A DNA stretch of 64,000 nucleotides, taken from Arthrobacter sp. H35-D1 (GTDB taxonomy: Bacteria; Actinomycetota; Actinomycetes; Actinomycetales; Micrococcaceae). Shown one piece after another: positions 7,419-16,687 of this stretch. Under the pieces are notes generated by a model. It worked only from the letters and a program-made list of their open reading frames with translations. It was not told the DNA's origin and did no database searches. The position numbers were made by a program, and so were the translations under genes. The number at the start of each line of letters is the position of its first letter. Position 1 is the stretch's first letter. The DNA lies in the NCBI RefSeq assembly GCF_030063185.1, contig NZ_JASISP010000001.1, positions 665,106 to 729,105 of the forward strand. The letters run 5' to 3'.

Positions 7419-8843
7419 CTACGACGATTTTTGGGCTCGGTGCGGCCCTGGGGTTCCGTGCAGGATGACCTCGGTGGCTTCAGCAATGTGCTCGATCTCC
7501 TTGACCGTGAAGTCCGGGGGGATGGGACCGGGCCCGGTGGTGCTCGATGGCACAAGTGCATGCGTGTAACCCAGCCGGCTGGCTTCGTGGATGCGCTGGT
7601 TGATCCCGGGCACCGGACGCACTTCCCCGGCCAGGCCCACCTCGCCAAACGCCACCAGCTTGCCATGGACGGGCTTGTTCGTCTTTGCCGAAACAATCGA
7701 CAAGGCCACGGCCAGGTCCATGGCGGGCTCGCTCAACCTGGCGCCGCCCACCGTTGCCACATAGCTGTCGTCGGCGTCCAGTCGCAGCCCGGCCCGTTGC
7801 TGCAGGACGGCCAGCAGCATGCCGATGCGGGTGGAATCCAGGCCGCTGACAGTTCGGCGCGGCTGGGACCCCATGGATGGGGTCAACAGTGCCTGCACCT
7901 CGGCCAGCAGGGGCCGGCGTCCTTCCATGGTCACGGTGATGCACGTCCCCGACACCGGCTGGGAGGTGCGGGAAGTGAATAGCCCGCTCGGATCGGCCAG
8001 GCCCTCGATGCCGTCTTCGGTCAGGTCAAAGCAGCCAACCTCGTCCGTCTGCCCGTACCTGTTCTTGACGGCCCGGAGCAGTCGCAACCTGGAATGGCGC
8101 TCGCCGTCGAACTGGCACACAACGTCCACCAGATGCTCCAGCAGGCGCGGGCCGGCAATGGAACCGTCCTTTGTCACGTGTCCCACCAACAACGTGGTCA
8201 TGCCCAATCGCTTGGCCGCGGCAATGAGCGACGCCGCCACCTCGCGCACCTGCGACACCCCGCCGGCGCTGCCGTCGACCATGGCGCTGCTGAAGGTCTG
8301 CACGGAGTCCACAATCAGCAAGGAGGGCTGGACAGCTTCAACTTGGCCCAGCGCCGTTCCAAGATCGGTTTCAGCACCCAAATACAAGGTGTCGGCGACA
8401 GCGCCGATCCGCTCGGCGCGCAGTTTCACCTGGGCAGCCGACTCCTCGCCCGTGAGGTAAAGGACCTTTTGCGGCGCCCTGCCGTGTTCGTTGCGGGCAA
8501 ACTTGGCCGCCACATCAAGGAGCAGCGTGGACTTGCCAACGCCGGGTTCCCCCGCCAGCAGGATCACGGCCCCCGGCACCATGCCGCCGCCCAGGACGCG
8601 GTCAAGCTCGGGCACCCCCGTGAGGTTGTGGGCGGCCTTGGAGGCGTCGACTTCGCTGATCAGCTGGGCAGGTCGGACCACAGTGGTGGCGGCCGTGGTC
8701 CTGATGACGACCGTGCCGATTTCCTCCAGCGTCCCCCATGCCTGGCATTCGCCGCAGCGCCCCACCCACTTCACTGCCGTCCAGCCGCATTCGGTGCAGC
8801 GGAAATTCTGCCCTGTGTTGGTCTTTGCGCTCTTTGTTGCCAT
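7419..8843 (-). CDS. radA: DNA repair ATPase RadA
   Basis: 474 residues. RadA is a RecA-like ATPase that processes branched recombination intermediates. Visible domains: a four-cysteine zinc finger (Cys16, Cys19, Cys30, Cys33), a Walker A loop GEPGVGKSTLL near residues 96-106, the RadA-specific KNRYG motif in the middle, and a Lon-protease-like C-terminal domain that lacks a protease active site. Length and order match the family. The ATG at 8843 is the only start that keeps the complete zinc finger without an implausible extension. 163 bases separate its stop from the disA start. It is divergent from pstS across a 279-base gap holding a PHO-box-like repeat. Confidence 0.95.
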   Translation of the reverse strand: MATKSAKTNTGQNFRCTECGWTAVKWVGRCGECQAWGTLEEIGTVVIRTTAATTVVRPAQLISEVDASKAAHNLTGVPELDRVLGGGMVPGAVILLAGEPGVGKSTLLLDVAAKFARNEHGRAPQKVLYLTGEESAAQVKLRAERIGAVADTLYLGAETDLGTALGQVEAVQPSLLIVDSVQTFSSAMVDGSAGGVSQVREVAASLIAAAKRLGMTTLLVGHVTKDGSIAGPRLLEHLVDVVCQFDGERHSRLRLLRAVKNRYGQTDEVGCFDLTEDGIEGLADPSGLFTSRTSQPVSGTCITVTMEGRRPLLAEVQALLTPSMGSQPRRTVSGLDSTRIGMLLAVLQQRAGLRLDADDSYVATVGGARLSEPAMDLAVALSIVSAKTNKPVHGKLVAFGEVGLAGEVRPVPGINQRIHEASRLGYTHALVPSSTTGPGPIPPDFTVKEIEHIAEATEVILHGTPGPHRAQKSS

Positions 8844-9014
8844 GATCCAACCTTATCGCCGGGCACCGACAACGGGCACTGACAGCGGGAACGGCACAGG
8901 CTGCGCGGGCCGCGGGCGAACGCCTGCTGAGCGGCAGGTAACTGCGGCGGAAGGCGGGCCCGCAGCGTGGGGGAATGGTCGGCGTCGTGCATGGATCCCA
9001 AGAGTCCGCGCAGC

Positions 9015-9036
9015 GTTAACCTTCCGTTCACTTGGG
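9015..9036 (+). promoter_or_regulatory. PHO-box-like direct repeat upstream of pstS
   Basis: Two adjacent 11-base units, GTTAACCTTCC (9015-9025) and GTTCACTTGGG (9026-9036), match the Streptomyces PhoP pattern of 11-base direct repeats beginning GTTCAC. The pair ends 86 bases before the pstS GTG. The organism's phoR-phoP genes are not in the window, so PhoP control is inferred from the motif and from the adjacent pst operon. Confidence 0.6.
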
Positions 9037-9122
9037 TGGGGCCCTTGCTTCACTTCGAACTCATACCGTCAAAGAGTAATGAATCGAAATCGACGCAACG
9101 AAGACGTAGAAGAGGTAAAAGC

Positions 9123-10238
9123 GTGAAGGTACTTCACATTGGACGTGTGGCAGCAGTTCTCACCGTGGGCGCCCTGGCACTGACAGCCTGCGGAACTGAC
9201 AACGTGGTGAGCCCCGCCGACGGCGGCAGCTCGGCAGCGGGCACCGGCGCCGCCGGAACATTGACGGGCACCGGCGCCAGTTCGATCTCAGCAGCCATGG
9301 GCGCGTGGAAGGCCGGCTTCGAGTCCGCCAACACCGACGCCAAAATCCAGTACTCGCCCGAAGGCTCCGGAGCCGGACGCAAGGCGCTGATCGCCGGAGC
9401 CGTGCAATTCGCCGGATCCGACGCATTCCTGAAGGACGAGGAACTCACGGCCGCCCAGGCAAAGTGCGGGCCCGACGGCGCCATCGACATCCCCTGGTAC
9501 ATTTCGCCGATCGCCGTGGCATTCAACGTGGAGGGCGTGAAGGATCTCAAGCTCGACGCCGGCACGGTCGCCAAGATCTTCCGCGGCGACATCAAGAACT
9601 GGAACGATGCCGCCATCAAGGCAGCCAACCCGGATGCCGTGCTCCCGGACTTGGCCATCACGCCCGTACACCGCTCGGACAACTCCGGAACCACGGAAAA
9701 CTTCACCGACTACCTGGCTGCGGCTGCCTCGGACGTGTGGACGGATGAGAAGTCCGGCGACTGGCCCGCCTCGCTGCCAGGTGAAAATGCCAAGGGCACC
9801 TCCGGCGTAGTCAAAACCGTCACCGAGACGGCCGGCGCCATCACCTACGCCGACGACTCAGCCGTCACCGACGCCCTGGGCAAGGTGGCGTTGAAGGTGG
9901 GCGAGGACTACGTTCCCGTCACTGCAGAAGCCGCCGCCAAGGCCGTCGACGCCGCCACCGTTGTTGAAGGCCGCTCCGCCAACGACTTGGCCCTTAAGCT
10001 GGACCGCACCACCACCGAGGCCGGCGCCTACCCCGCAGTCCTGGTCTCCTACGGCCTGTTCTGCGCGTCCTACCCGGACGAAGCCACGGCAGACCTGGTC
10101 AAGTCCTTCGGCACCTTCGTCCTCAGCGACAAGGGGCAGCAGCAGGCAGCGGACGCAGCCAAGAGCGCGCCCCTTTCAGCTGAACTGGCAGCCAAGGCCA
10201 AGTCGGCGATCGACTCCATCAGCGTCGCCTCAAAGTAA
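9123..10238 (+). CDS. pstS: Phosphate ABC transporter substrate-binding lipoprotein PstS
   Basis: 371 residues. PstS captures inorganic phosphate outside the membrane and delivers it to PstCA. The N-terminus is a lipoprotein signal with lipobox LTAC (VGALALTACGTDN), so Cys22 is the lipidated residue. Phosphate-contacting regions typical of the family are visible: GTGASS, a segment SGAGRKALIAGAVQFAGSDAF containing the SD pair, and HRSDNSGTTENFTDYL. The frame is open further upstream, but the GTG at 9123 follows GAGGT at 9112-9116 with 6-base spacing and starts exactly at the signal peptide. First gene of pstSCAB, downstream of a PHO-box-like repeat, so probably induced by phosphate starvation. 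Confidence 0.94.
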   Translation: MKVLHIGRVAAVLTVGALALTACGTDNVVSPADGGSSAAGTGAAGTLTGTGASSISAAMGAWKAGFESANTDAKIQYSPEGSGAGRKALIAGAVQFAGSDAFLKDEELTAAQAKCGPDGAIDIPWYISPIAVAFNVEGVKDLKLDAGTVAKIFRGDIKNWNDAAIKAANPDAVLPDLAITPVHRSDNSGTTENFTDYLAAAASDVWTDEKSGDWPASLPGENAKGTSGVVKTVTETAGAITYADDSAVTDALGKVALKVGEDYVPVTAEAAAKAVDAATVVEGRSANDLALKLDRTTTEAGAYPAVLVSYGLFCASYPDEATADLVKSFGTFVLSDKGQQQAADAAKSAPLSAELAAKAKSAIDSISVASK

Positions 10239-10266
10239 GCATCAGTAGTCAGTAGAAGGTACTAGA

Positions 10267-11244
10267 TTGTCCACCACAAAGCTCGCACCCCAGCCGGGGC
10301 CGGGGCCGGCCAAAAAAGGGCCGGCCCCGGCAAGCGGCCCCGGCACAGGGCGCCTCGGAGACAAAGTGTTCTCCGGTGCGGCCCTAGGCGCCGGCGCACT
10401 GATTGTTGCCGTCCTGTTCGCCGTGGCGTTGTTCCTTGTTGTCCAGGCCCTGCCGACCTTTGGCGCGCCAGCGGCGGACATCACGGGAGGCAGGGGATTC
10501 TTCTCCTACATCTTCCCGATTGTCATCGGCACCTTGATTGCAGCGACCATCGCCTTGCTCATCGCCACGCCCGTCGGTGTGGCCGTGGCCTTGTTCACGT
10601 CCCACTACGCCCCGCGGAAACTGGCCCGCGGGCTGGGCTATGTGGTGGACCTTCTGGCAGCGATCCCTTCAGTTGTCTACGGGGCATGGGGCGCCAGCTA
10701 CCTGGCCTCACAGCTAAAGGGTCCGTACCAATGGCTTGCTGACAACCTCGGTTGGATTCCCCTTTTTGGCGGGCCGGCATCGGGCACCGGAAAGACCATT
10801 TTGACAGCCGGAATCGTCCTGGCCGTCATGGTACTGCCCATCATCGCCTCACTGACACGGGAGATTTTCCTCCAGGCCCCCATGCTGCACCAAGAAGCGG
10901 CGTTGGCGTTGGGTGCCACCCGGTGGGAAATGATCCGCATGGCTGTTCTACCCTTTGCCCGCGGCGGCATCATCAGCGCCGTCATGCTGGGCCTTGGCCG
11001 TGCCCTCGGTGAGACCATGGCAGTGGCGCTTGTGCTCTCCTCCGGGCCCCTGATCGCCTCGCTGATCCGCTCCGGCAACCAAACCATTGCCGCCGAGATC
11101 GCGTTGGACTTCCCCGAGGCGTTCGGGTTGCGCATGCATGAACTCATCGCCGCCGGCCTGGTGTTGTTCCTCATCACGCTCGCCGTCAACATGGTGGCCC
11201 GTTGGATCATCAACCGCCACAGCGAATTCTCGGGAGCCAACTAA
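10267..11244 (+). CDS. pstC: Phosphate ABC transporter permease PstC
   Basis: 325 residues from a TTG start with GAAGGT about 6 bases upstream. PstC forms half of the phosphate channel. A Pro/Gly-rich cytoplasmic leader of about 35 residues precedes six predicted membrane helices. The permease-to-ATPase coupling loop (EAALALGATRWEMI) is present near residues 210-223, followed by the family's LGRALGETMAVALVL. It lies 28 bases after pstS and overlaps the pstA ATG by one base (TAATG). The proline-rich N-terminal leader (PQPGPGPAKKGPAPASGPG) is low-complexity and is the only unusual part. Confidence 0.93.
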   Translation: MSTTKLAPQPGPGPAKKGPAPASGPGTGRLGDKVFSGAALGAGALIVAVLFAVALFLVVQALPTFGAPAADITGGRGFFSYIFPIVIGTLIAATIALLIATPVGVAVALFTSHYAPRKLARGLGYVVDLLAAIPSVVYGAWGASYLASQLKGPYQWLADNLGWIPLFGGPASGTGKTILTAGIVLAVMVLPIIASLTREIFLQAPMLHQEAALALGATRWEMIRMAVLPFARGGIISAVMLGLGRALGETMAVALVLSSGPLIASLIRSGNQTIAAEIALDFPEAFGLRMHELIAAGLVLFLITLAVNMVARWIINRHSEFSGAN

Positions 11245-12350
11245 TGGTCACGCTCATGACTGAACGCAAGCGCTCCGCCCTGACCCGCGGCCGCCTCCCC
11301 AAATACACTCCGCATGTGATCGCCGTCAGCGCGGTTGTCGTGGCAGCAGCCCTGATGTCCCTCGTCGGTTTCAACATCTTTGGCTGGGCAGTGTTGTCCG
11401 CCGTCCTCTTTGCCACCGCCAACGTGGTTAGCACGGCGCTCGTTGAAGGCCGCCGCAAGGCCACCGACAAGCTGGCCACCTCGGTCGTCGCCGGGGCCTT
11501 CCTTGTGGCGCTGCTGCCGCTGGTCTCAGTGATCTGGACGGTCCTTGTCAACGGCGTGCCCGGCCTGCTGACACCGGGCTTTCTGAACACGTCCATGAAC
11601 GGTGTGACAGGTGCCGTGGACAATGCGTCCGTGGAAAACGGCACCCCCGTGCTGGGCGGCGCCTACCACGCACTGGTCGGCTCGGTCCTCATCACGTTGT
11701 GGGCCACCATCATCTCCGTGCCGGTAGGCCTGCTGACAGCCATCTACCTGGTGGAATACGGTGCGCGGAACCGGTTCTCCAAGATCATCACCTTCCTGGT
11801 CGATGTCATGACGGGCATCCCCTCGATCGTTGCGGGTCTTTTTGCGGCGGCCTTCTTCGCCATGATTCTGGGGCCGGGAACCAAAACCGGATTCGTGGCC
11901 GCAGTGGCCCTTTCAGTGCTCATGATTCCCGTGGTGGTCCGCTCCAGCGAGGAAATGCTGAAAATTGTTCCGAACGAGCTCCGTGAGGCGTCGTACGCGC
12001 TGGGGGTGCGCAAATGGCGCACCATCATCAAGGTGGTAATTCCGACGGCGATCTCAGGTATCGCCTCCGGGGTCACCTTGGCCATCGCCCGGGTCATTGG
12101 CGAGACCGCACCGTTGCTGGTCACGGCAGGATTCGCGACCACCATCAACATGAACGTCTTTTCCGGCTGGATGGCTTCGCTGCCCACGCTCATTTACACG
12201 CAGATCATGACGCCCACGTCCCCGTCGAACTCGGACCCGTCCACGCAGCGCGCCTGGGCCGCGGCGCTGTTGCTGATCATCCTTGTCATGCTCCTGAACC
12301 TTGGCGCCCGTCTTGTGGCCCGAATCTTTGCGCCGAAAACCGGCCGATAA
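11244..12350 (+). CDS. pstA: Phosphate ABC transporter permease PstA
   Basis: 368 residues. PstA is the second channel subunit. The ATG at 11244 shares its A with the pstC TAA stop; a second ATG four codons later is also possible. Hydrophobic helices begin near residue 23 ([20 protein letters not shown]). The coupling loop [14 protein letters not shown] and the downstream [12 protein letters not shown] segment are as expected. The protein is somewhat longer than the roughly 300 residues of enterobacterial PstA because of two extra N-terminal helices, a common actinobacterial arrangement. Followed 26 bases later by pstB. Confidence 0.93.
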   Translation: MVTLMTERKRSALTRGRLPKYTPHVIAVSAVVVAAALMSLVGFNIFGWAVLSAVLFATANVVSTALVEGRRKATDKLATSVVAGAFLVALLPLVSVIWTVLVNGVPGLLTPGFLNTSMNGVTGAVDNASVENGTPVLGGAYHALVGSVLITLWATIISVPVGLLTAIYLVEYGARNRFSKIITFLVDVMTGIPSIVAGLFAAAFFAMILGPGTKTGFVAAVALSVLMIPVVVRSSEEMLKIVPNELREASYALGVRKWRTIIKVVIPTAISGIASGVTLAIARVIGETAPLLVTAGFATTINMNVFSGWMASLPTLIYTQIMTPTSPSNSDPSTQRAWAAALLLIILVMLLNLGARLVARIFAPKTGR

Positions 12351-12376
12351 CTGACTGTGAAAGAAGAACTTTAGCC

Positions 12377-13156
12377 ATGTCCAAACGTATTGATGTCAGT
12401 GACTTGAATGTTTACTACGGCGATTTCCGTGCTGTGGAGGACGTCAACATCACCCTTGACGCCAAGAGTGTCACGGCCTTCATCGGCCCGTCCGGCTGCG
12501 GAAAGTCGACATTTCTGCGCACGCTGAACCGCATGCACGAGGTCATCCCCGGGGCGCGCGTGGAGGGCAAGGTCCTCCTTGACGGGGACAACCTGTATGG
12601 CGACGGCGTGGACCCCGTGCAGGTCCGCAGCCAGATCGGAATGGTGTTTCAGCGGCCCAACCCGTTCCCCACCATGAGCATCCGCGACAACGTGCTGGCC
12701 GGCGTGAAGCTAAACAGCCGCCGCATTTCACGCAGCGACGCCGACGATCTGGTGGAAGGCTCACTGCGCGGGGCCAACCTGTGGAATGAGGTCAAGGACC
12801 GCCTGGAGAAGCCGGGTTCCGGGCTTTCCGGCGGGCAGCAGCAGCGCTTGTGCATTGCCCGCGCCATCGCCGTCGCCCCGGACGTGATCCTCATGGACGA
12901 ACCATGCTCCGCACTGGACCCCATCTCCACGCTGGCCATTGAAGACCTCATCAATGAGTTGAAGGACGAATACACGGTGGTCATCGTCACCCACAACATG
13001 CAGCAGGCCGCCCGCGTCTCCGACAAGACCGCCTTCTTCAACATTGCAGGAACCGGCAAGCCCGGGAAACTGATCGAATTCGCCGAAACGGCCACCATTT
13101 TCAACAATCCCAGCGAAAAGTCCACGGAAGACTACGTCTCCGGCCGCTTCGGCTAG
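12377..13156 (+). CDS. pstB: Phosphate ABC transporter ATPase PstB
   Basis: 259 residues, family length. PstB hydrolyses ATP to drive phosphate import through PstCA. Visible: Walker [11 protein letters not shown], the Q-loop in [15 protein letters not shown] (the PNPFP signature is diagnostic of PstB), signature [14 protein letters not shown], Walker [14 protein letters not shown] and the H-loop in [15 protein letters not shown]. The ATG at 12377 is chosen because similarity begins there; the upstream AAGAAGAAC is only a modest ribosome binding site. Last gene of the operon. No phoU follows; the DUF47 protein at 15874 is a distant PhoU relative but belongs with pit. Confidence 0.95.
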   Translation: MSKRIDVSDLNVYYGDFRAVEDVNITLDAKSVTAFIGPSGCGKSTFLRTLNRMHEVIPGARVEGKVLLDGDNLYGDGVDPVQVRSQIGMVFQRPNPFPTMSIRDNVLAGVKLNSRRISRSDADDLVEGSLRGANLWNEVKDRLEKPGSGLSGGQQQRLCIARAIAVAPDVILMDEPCSALDPISTLAIEDLINELKDEYTVVIVTHNMQQAARVSDKTAFFNIAGTGKPGKLIEFAETATIFNNPSEKSTEDYVSGRFG

Positions 13157-13164
13157 TCCCTAGG

Positions 13165-13316
13165 CCCTCCCCAAAGACAACCGCCGGCGCGTCTGGCTTT
13201 GCGGCCCCTCGCGCCTGTGGGCCCATCCACGCCCTCCCACTGCTCGCAAGCTCCCACTGGGTCCCTCGGGCGCGTGGGCCCAGCCATCCCTCCCCAACGT
13301 CAGCCGCCGGCGCGTC
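13165..13316. repeat. Diverged 29-bp direct repeat downstream of pstB
   Basis: Two 29-base copies at 13165-13193 and 13288-13316 agree at 26 positions; each starts CCCTCCCCAA and ends CCGCCGGCGCGTC. The segment between them also carries two related GTGGGCCCA stretches, so the whole 150 bases may be one unit that duplicated and decayed. This is part of a 304-base gap (13157-13460) in which I see no gene. Confidence 0.55.
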
Positions 13317-13340
13317 CGTGAAACCGCGTCCAAGTCGCGT

Positions 13341-13402
13341 GCCCGCGTCTGGCCAGCGAAACTGCTGCTGGCCAACAGCGGTTTCGCGGGCCAGACGCGG
13401 GC
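13341..13402. terminator. Long inverted repeat downstream of pstB, probable terminator
   Basis: The left arm 13341-13367 and right arm 13376-13402 pair at 25 of 27 positions around an 8-base loop (CTGGCCAA). The arms begin GCCCGCGTCTGGCC. There is no T-tract, so it would be a strong stem-loop rather than a classical intrinsic terminator. It lies 184 bases after pstB and 58 bases before the next gene. Confidence 0.5.
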
Positions 13403-13460
13403 ATGTGGTGTGGCGGTGGGAGAAAACGGCGTCCGGACGCCCCGGCGCTAGGCTTGAAAG

Positions 13461-14573
13461 ATGACTTCTCTTCCCGCCGTCCACGGCGCCCACCTCGTCG
13501 GATCCATCAACCAGCCCACGGCCGCTGATTCGTTGGCCATTGTTGCTGAAAACCTTGGCGGGCACGTCGCGCGCTACCCCGACGGCGAAGTGGGTGAGCG
13601 CTTCCACTGGATACTGTTCCAGGGCACAAGGTTCGACGCCGTGGCCGGGCTCGAGCGCGTCGTGCGGGCCCCGATCATGGTCGCCGGCTTCGACGTGCGG
13701 CCGCTGACGCTCGACGGCACAGTCCCTGCCGAGGAACTGGCCTTCGGGTCGCTGGGCTACGCCCAAGCTGCGCTCGCCGGATACAGCGACTTCAAGGCAC
13801 TGCGCGACGCCGGCGCCATCCCCTCCGGTGCCCGCTTCCAGGTCTGCCTGCCCACCTCGCTGGCCCCGCTTTCGGTCTATGTGGCCCCGGAGGACCGCGC
13901 GGCCGTCTACCCCGCCTACGCCGCGGCGATCCGCAAGGAGACCGCGGACATTGCGACAGGCATCCCCGCCGAGGACTTGGCCATCCAGATCGATCTGGCC
14001 ACCGAGTTCTCTTACATCGAGCAGGTGGCCATGGGCGCCCGTCGGCCGTTCCCATGGTTCATTGACGGACTGGCCGAGGACGCCGAGGCTCCCGCCGAAA
14101 ACATCATCGATGCCGTTGCCACGATGGCCGCCGAGACTGCTGCAACCGTTCCCGAGCACGTGCAGCTTGGCTTCCACCTTTGCTACGGCGACGTGGCCGA
14201 GAAGCACTTCGTCGAGCCGGCGGACACCACAAACCTCGCGGCTGTCGCCAATGCACTGTCGGCACGCGTGGCCCGCCCCATCGGGTTCCTGCAGCTGCCG
14301 GTGCCGATCGAGCGCGACGACGAAGCCTACTTCGCGCCGCTGGCAGGCTTGGAGCTGCACCCTGAAACAGCGCTGTACCTGGGCCTGGTGCACCACGAAG
14401 ACGGTACCGAAGGCGGCCTGCGCCGCGTGGCAGCAGCCCGCCCCGCACTTGCCGGAGCGGGAATCGAGGAGTTTGGCATCGCCACGGAATGCGGTTTTGG
14501 CCGCGGCCCCGCAGAGCGCACGGCACCCCTGCTGCGCCTGCACGCGGACATCATCGAGGCGGCAAATGCCTGA
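13461..14573 (+). CDS. MetE-fold (UROD/cobalamin-independent methionine synthase superfamily) protein
   Basis: 370 residues, too short for MetE itself (about 750). The C-terminal half keeps two superfamily zinc-ligand contexts: HLCYGD near residue 240 and ATECGFGR near residue 350, which parallel the H-x-C and final Cys motifs of MetE and related methyltransferases. It may therefore bind zinc and act on a thiol or thioether, but the substrate is unknown. The N-terminus (LVGSINQPTAADSLAIV) resembles the phosphate- or folate-binding start of MetE-C proteins. It stands alone after the pst operon and is followed by a 42-bp tandem repeat. The function call is at superfamily level only. Confidence 0.6.
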   Translation: MTSLPAVHGAHLVGSINQPTAADSLAIVAENLGGHVARYPDGEVGERFHWILFQGTRFDAVAGLERVVRAPIMVAGFDVRPLTLDGTVPAEELAFGSLGYAQAALAGYSDFKALRDAGAIPSGARFQVCLPTSLAPLSVYVAPEDRAAVYPAYAAAIRKETADIATGIPAEDLAIQIDLATEFSYIEQVAMGARRPFPWFIDGLAEDAEAPAENIIDAVATMAAETAATVPEHVQLGFHLCYGDVAEKHFVEPADTTNLAAVANALSARVARPIGFLQLPVPIERDDEAYFAPLAGLELHPETALYLGLVHHEDGTEGGLRRVAAARPALAGAGIEEFGIATECGFGRGPAERTAPLLRLHADIIEAANA

Positions 14574-14661
14574 GGTCGTGGGCTGTTCCGCCCCCCTTTC
14601 CCCTCCCGACGGCGCCCACACCACCCTGGCGACGGGTGGCAAGGTGGCCGAGCTGAATCAG

Positions 14662-14794
14662 CAGCTGATGCGGGTGGCGGTCGATCCAGCCCCGTTCATA
14701 CTGCAGCTGATGCGGGTGGCGGTCGACCCAGCCCCGTTCATACTGCAGCTGATGCGGGTGGCGGTCGGGAACACCCACATGAGCTGCAGTATGG
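14662..14794. repeat. 42-bp tandem repeat with inverted copies of its edge
   Basis: Two full copies at 14662-14703 and 14704-14745 differ at one base; the first 22 bases of a third copy run 14746-14767. Each unit starts CAGCTGATGCGGGTGGCGG and ends TTCATACTG. The junction segment CATACTGCAGCTGATGCGGG is repeated in inverted, slightly diverged form at about 14773-14794, and part of it again at about 14811-14827, so a hairpin can form. The array lies between convergent genes, and 42 is a multiple of 3, but no open gene uses it. Confidence 0.75.
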
Positions 14795-14860
14795 AGTACG
14801 TGCGGCGGGGCCAACCCGCATGAGCTGCAGAACGAACGGGTGCTCCGGTGGATTCAGGTG

Positions 14861-15871
14861 TCAGGCCAGCGGCGAGAGGGCCAGGAAAAACACCGCGCCC
14901 AGCGCTGCACAGACAAGGGGCGTGGCAACCCACGCGCCGGCAATCCGCAGCAGCATCCGACCGTTCGCAGCGGAAAATCGCTGGTTTGCCCCGGCCCCGA
15001 CAATGGCGGCCGTGACGGTGTGGGTGGTGGACAGCGGCATGTGCAGACCAATGGCTCCGAAAAACAGCAGCAGGGCAGCCACCATCTGCGCCACAAAACC
15101 GCGCATGGGATCCATCCTGACCAGGCGGTGTCCCAACGTGTAGGAGATTCGCCAACCGCCAAACAAGGTGCCTGCGGCGAGCATCGCGGCCGTGAACAGC
15201 GGCACCCACAGCGGCACTTCCCCGACCCCGGCGGCGCCGGCGGCCACAAGGGCAAAGAGCACAACCGCCGTGGTGCGCTGGCCGTCCTGGAGGCCGTGTC
15301 CAAAAGCGACGGCGGCCCCGGCCACAGACTGCAGCTGGCGGCTGCGCCGGTTGACCATGTTGGGAGCGGTGTTCCTGGCCGCCCAGGAGGTGGGGTAGAC
15401 GGCCACAAAGCCCAGCACAAAAGCCAGCACGGGGGAGATCAGCAGGGGCAGGAGCACGAGCGTCAGCAGCGTGATGTTGATGCCTTCAAGCGGGGGATAC
15501 CCCACGGCGCTCGAGCCGAGGGAGGCGCCCACCACCGCGCTGATGAGGGCGTGCGTGGAGGAGGACGGGAAACCGCGCCACCACAGGTAAATGCCCCACA
15601 GGCTGGCCCCGATCAGGGCGGCGAGCAGCAGGATCAGACCGCTGCGACCCGGCGGAACCGTGAACAGCTTGTCGGCGAACGTCGCCGCCAGGCCCACGCT
15701 GGCAAGGGCCCCCAAGGCATTGAACACCGCCGCCAGAAGAACGGCGATGGAGGGTGTCAGGGCGCGGTTGCGAACGGAAAGTGCGACGGCGGCCGAGGCA
15801 TCGCGAAAACCGTTCAGGAAGGCGAAGACCGCCGCCGCGACGACCACGGCACTGAGCAGGAAAACCAGCAA
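14861..15871 (-). CDS. pit: Low-affinity inorganic phosphate transporter, PiT family
   Basis: 336 residues, about ten membrane helices. PiT proteins import metal-phosphate complexes with protons. Both family signature regions are present: FLNGFRDASAAVALSV near residues 18-33 (canonical form GxNDxxN/A) and GHGLQDGQRTT near residue 195, plus the repeated PSSSTHALISAVVG and PLSTTHTVTAAIVG segments that form the inverted-repeat core. In both copies the usual ND is replaced (RD and QD), as in many actinobacterial forms. The start is a TTG, with AAGGA located inside the upstream DUF47 gene. The two genes form a typical DUF47-pit pair. Confidence 0.88.
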   Translation of the reverse strand: MLVFLLSAVVVAAAVFAFLNGFRDASAAVALSVRNRALTPSIAVLLAAVFNALGALASVGLAATFADKLFTVPPGRSGLILLLAALIGASLWGIYLWWRGFPSSSTHALISAVVGASLGSSAVGYPPLEGINITLLTLVLLPLLISPVLAFVLGFVAVYPTSWAARNTAPNMVNRRSRQLQSVAGAAVAFGHGLQDGQRTTAVVLFALVAAGAAGVGEVPLWVPLFTAAMLAAGTLFGGWRISYTLGHRLVRMDPMRGFVAQMVAALLLFFGAIGLHMPLSTTHTVTAAIVGAGANQRFSAANGRMLLRIAGAWVATPLVCAALGAVFFLALSPLA

Positions 15872-15873
15872 GC

Positions 15874-16491
15874 TCAGGATTCCTTGACGATGATGCTGCC
15901 CACCTGGATGGCGACTGTGCGCATTTGCCGGCTGGCGGCGGCGAACTGGCCGGCCAGCGTGCTGTATTTGGTGAAGGTCGCGGGGCTGTGCGCCGTCAGC
16001 AACTCGGAGTCCAGCACCCGGTGCGTCTGGTCGGCGCGCTTGGCCAGTCGCAGGACCTCCAGCCAGTAGTCCTCCAAACTGTCCAGGTCGTTGAGGGACT
16101 TCATGGCGGCAGTGGTCAGTTCCGCCTGGCGGGAGAGAATTTCGAGCTGGTCGCTAATGCGCGCCGGCATCCGGTCCAGGGCATACAGCTCGATGACTTC
16201 CCCGGCGCCGGTGAGAATTTCACTGGTTTCATTCAGCAGCCTGCCCAAGGCATAAAGATCCTCGCGCGGGAGCGGGTTGATGAAGCTGGTGCGCATGCGC
16301 GTCAGGAGCGTGGCAAAGTCGGCCGTGGAAGCTGCTTCCTGCTTGCGCAGCGATTCAGTGAGGGCCGGAAAGTCGCCCGGACCCGCCCCGAGCAGTTCCG
16401 CAAGGGTGTGCGTGCCGGCCGAAATCTGCTCTGCCATGCGGGCCAGCGCCTCAAGCCCGGCCGTCTCCTGGGGAAAAAGTCGAAGCTTCAC
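15874..16491 (-). CDS. DUF47 (PhoU-like) partner of the Pit transporter
   Basis: 205 residues, largely helical, without membrane segments. DUF47 proteins are PhoU-like helical bundles encoded next to pit genes and thought to regulate phosphate import. Starts MKLRLFPQETAGLEALARMAEQ, the usual DUF47 opening. The start is a GTG at 16491 with AAAGGT about 6 bases upstream. Only two bases separate its stop from the pit TTG, so the two are co-transcribed and probably coupled. The 196 bases upstream contain no obvious PHO box. Confidence 0.85.
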   Translation of the reverse strand: MKLRLFPQETAGLEALARMAEQISAGTHTLAELLGAGPGDFPALTESLRKQEAASTADFATLLTRMRTSFINPLPREDLYALGRLLNETSEILTGAGEVIELYALDRMPARISDQLEILSRQAELTTAAMKSLNDLDSLEDYWLEVLRLAKRADQTHRVLDSELLTAHSPATFTKYSTLAGQFAAASRQMRTVAIQVGSIIVKES

Positions 16492-16687
16492 TGTGAGACC
16501 TTTATTGTGGTGGATCCCGGCGCAAAATCCGGTGTGGATCAGGGCATAAAAGTGGTGCCGAACCGGGAGCGCCTCTCGGCACTGGGCCGCTCGTAGCGGC
16601 TATAAAATGGAGCCCGGGGGTTCCACGGTTCGACACCGCTTTCAGTCTTCTACGTCAGGACCCGGCTGTCAACTGGAGCCGCTTTCA

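Noticed and set aside
14662-14767. Possible CRISPR array
   Set aside because: Units are contiguous without unique spacers and no cas genes are present.
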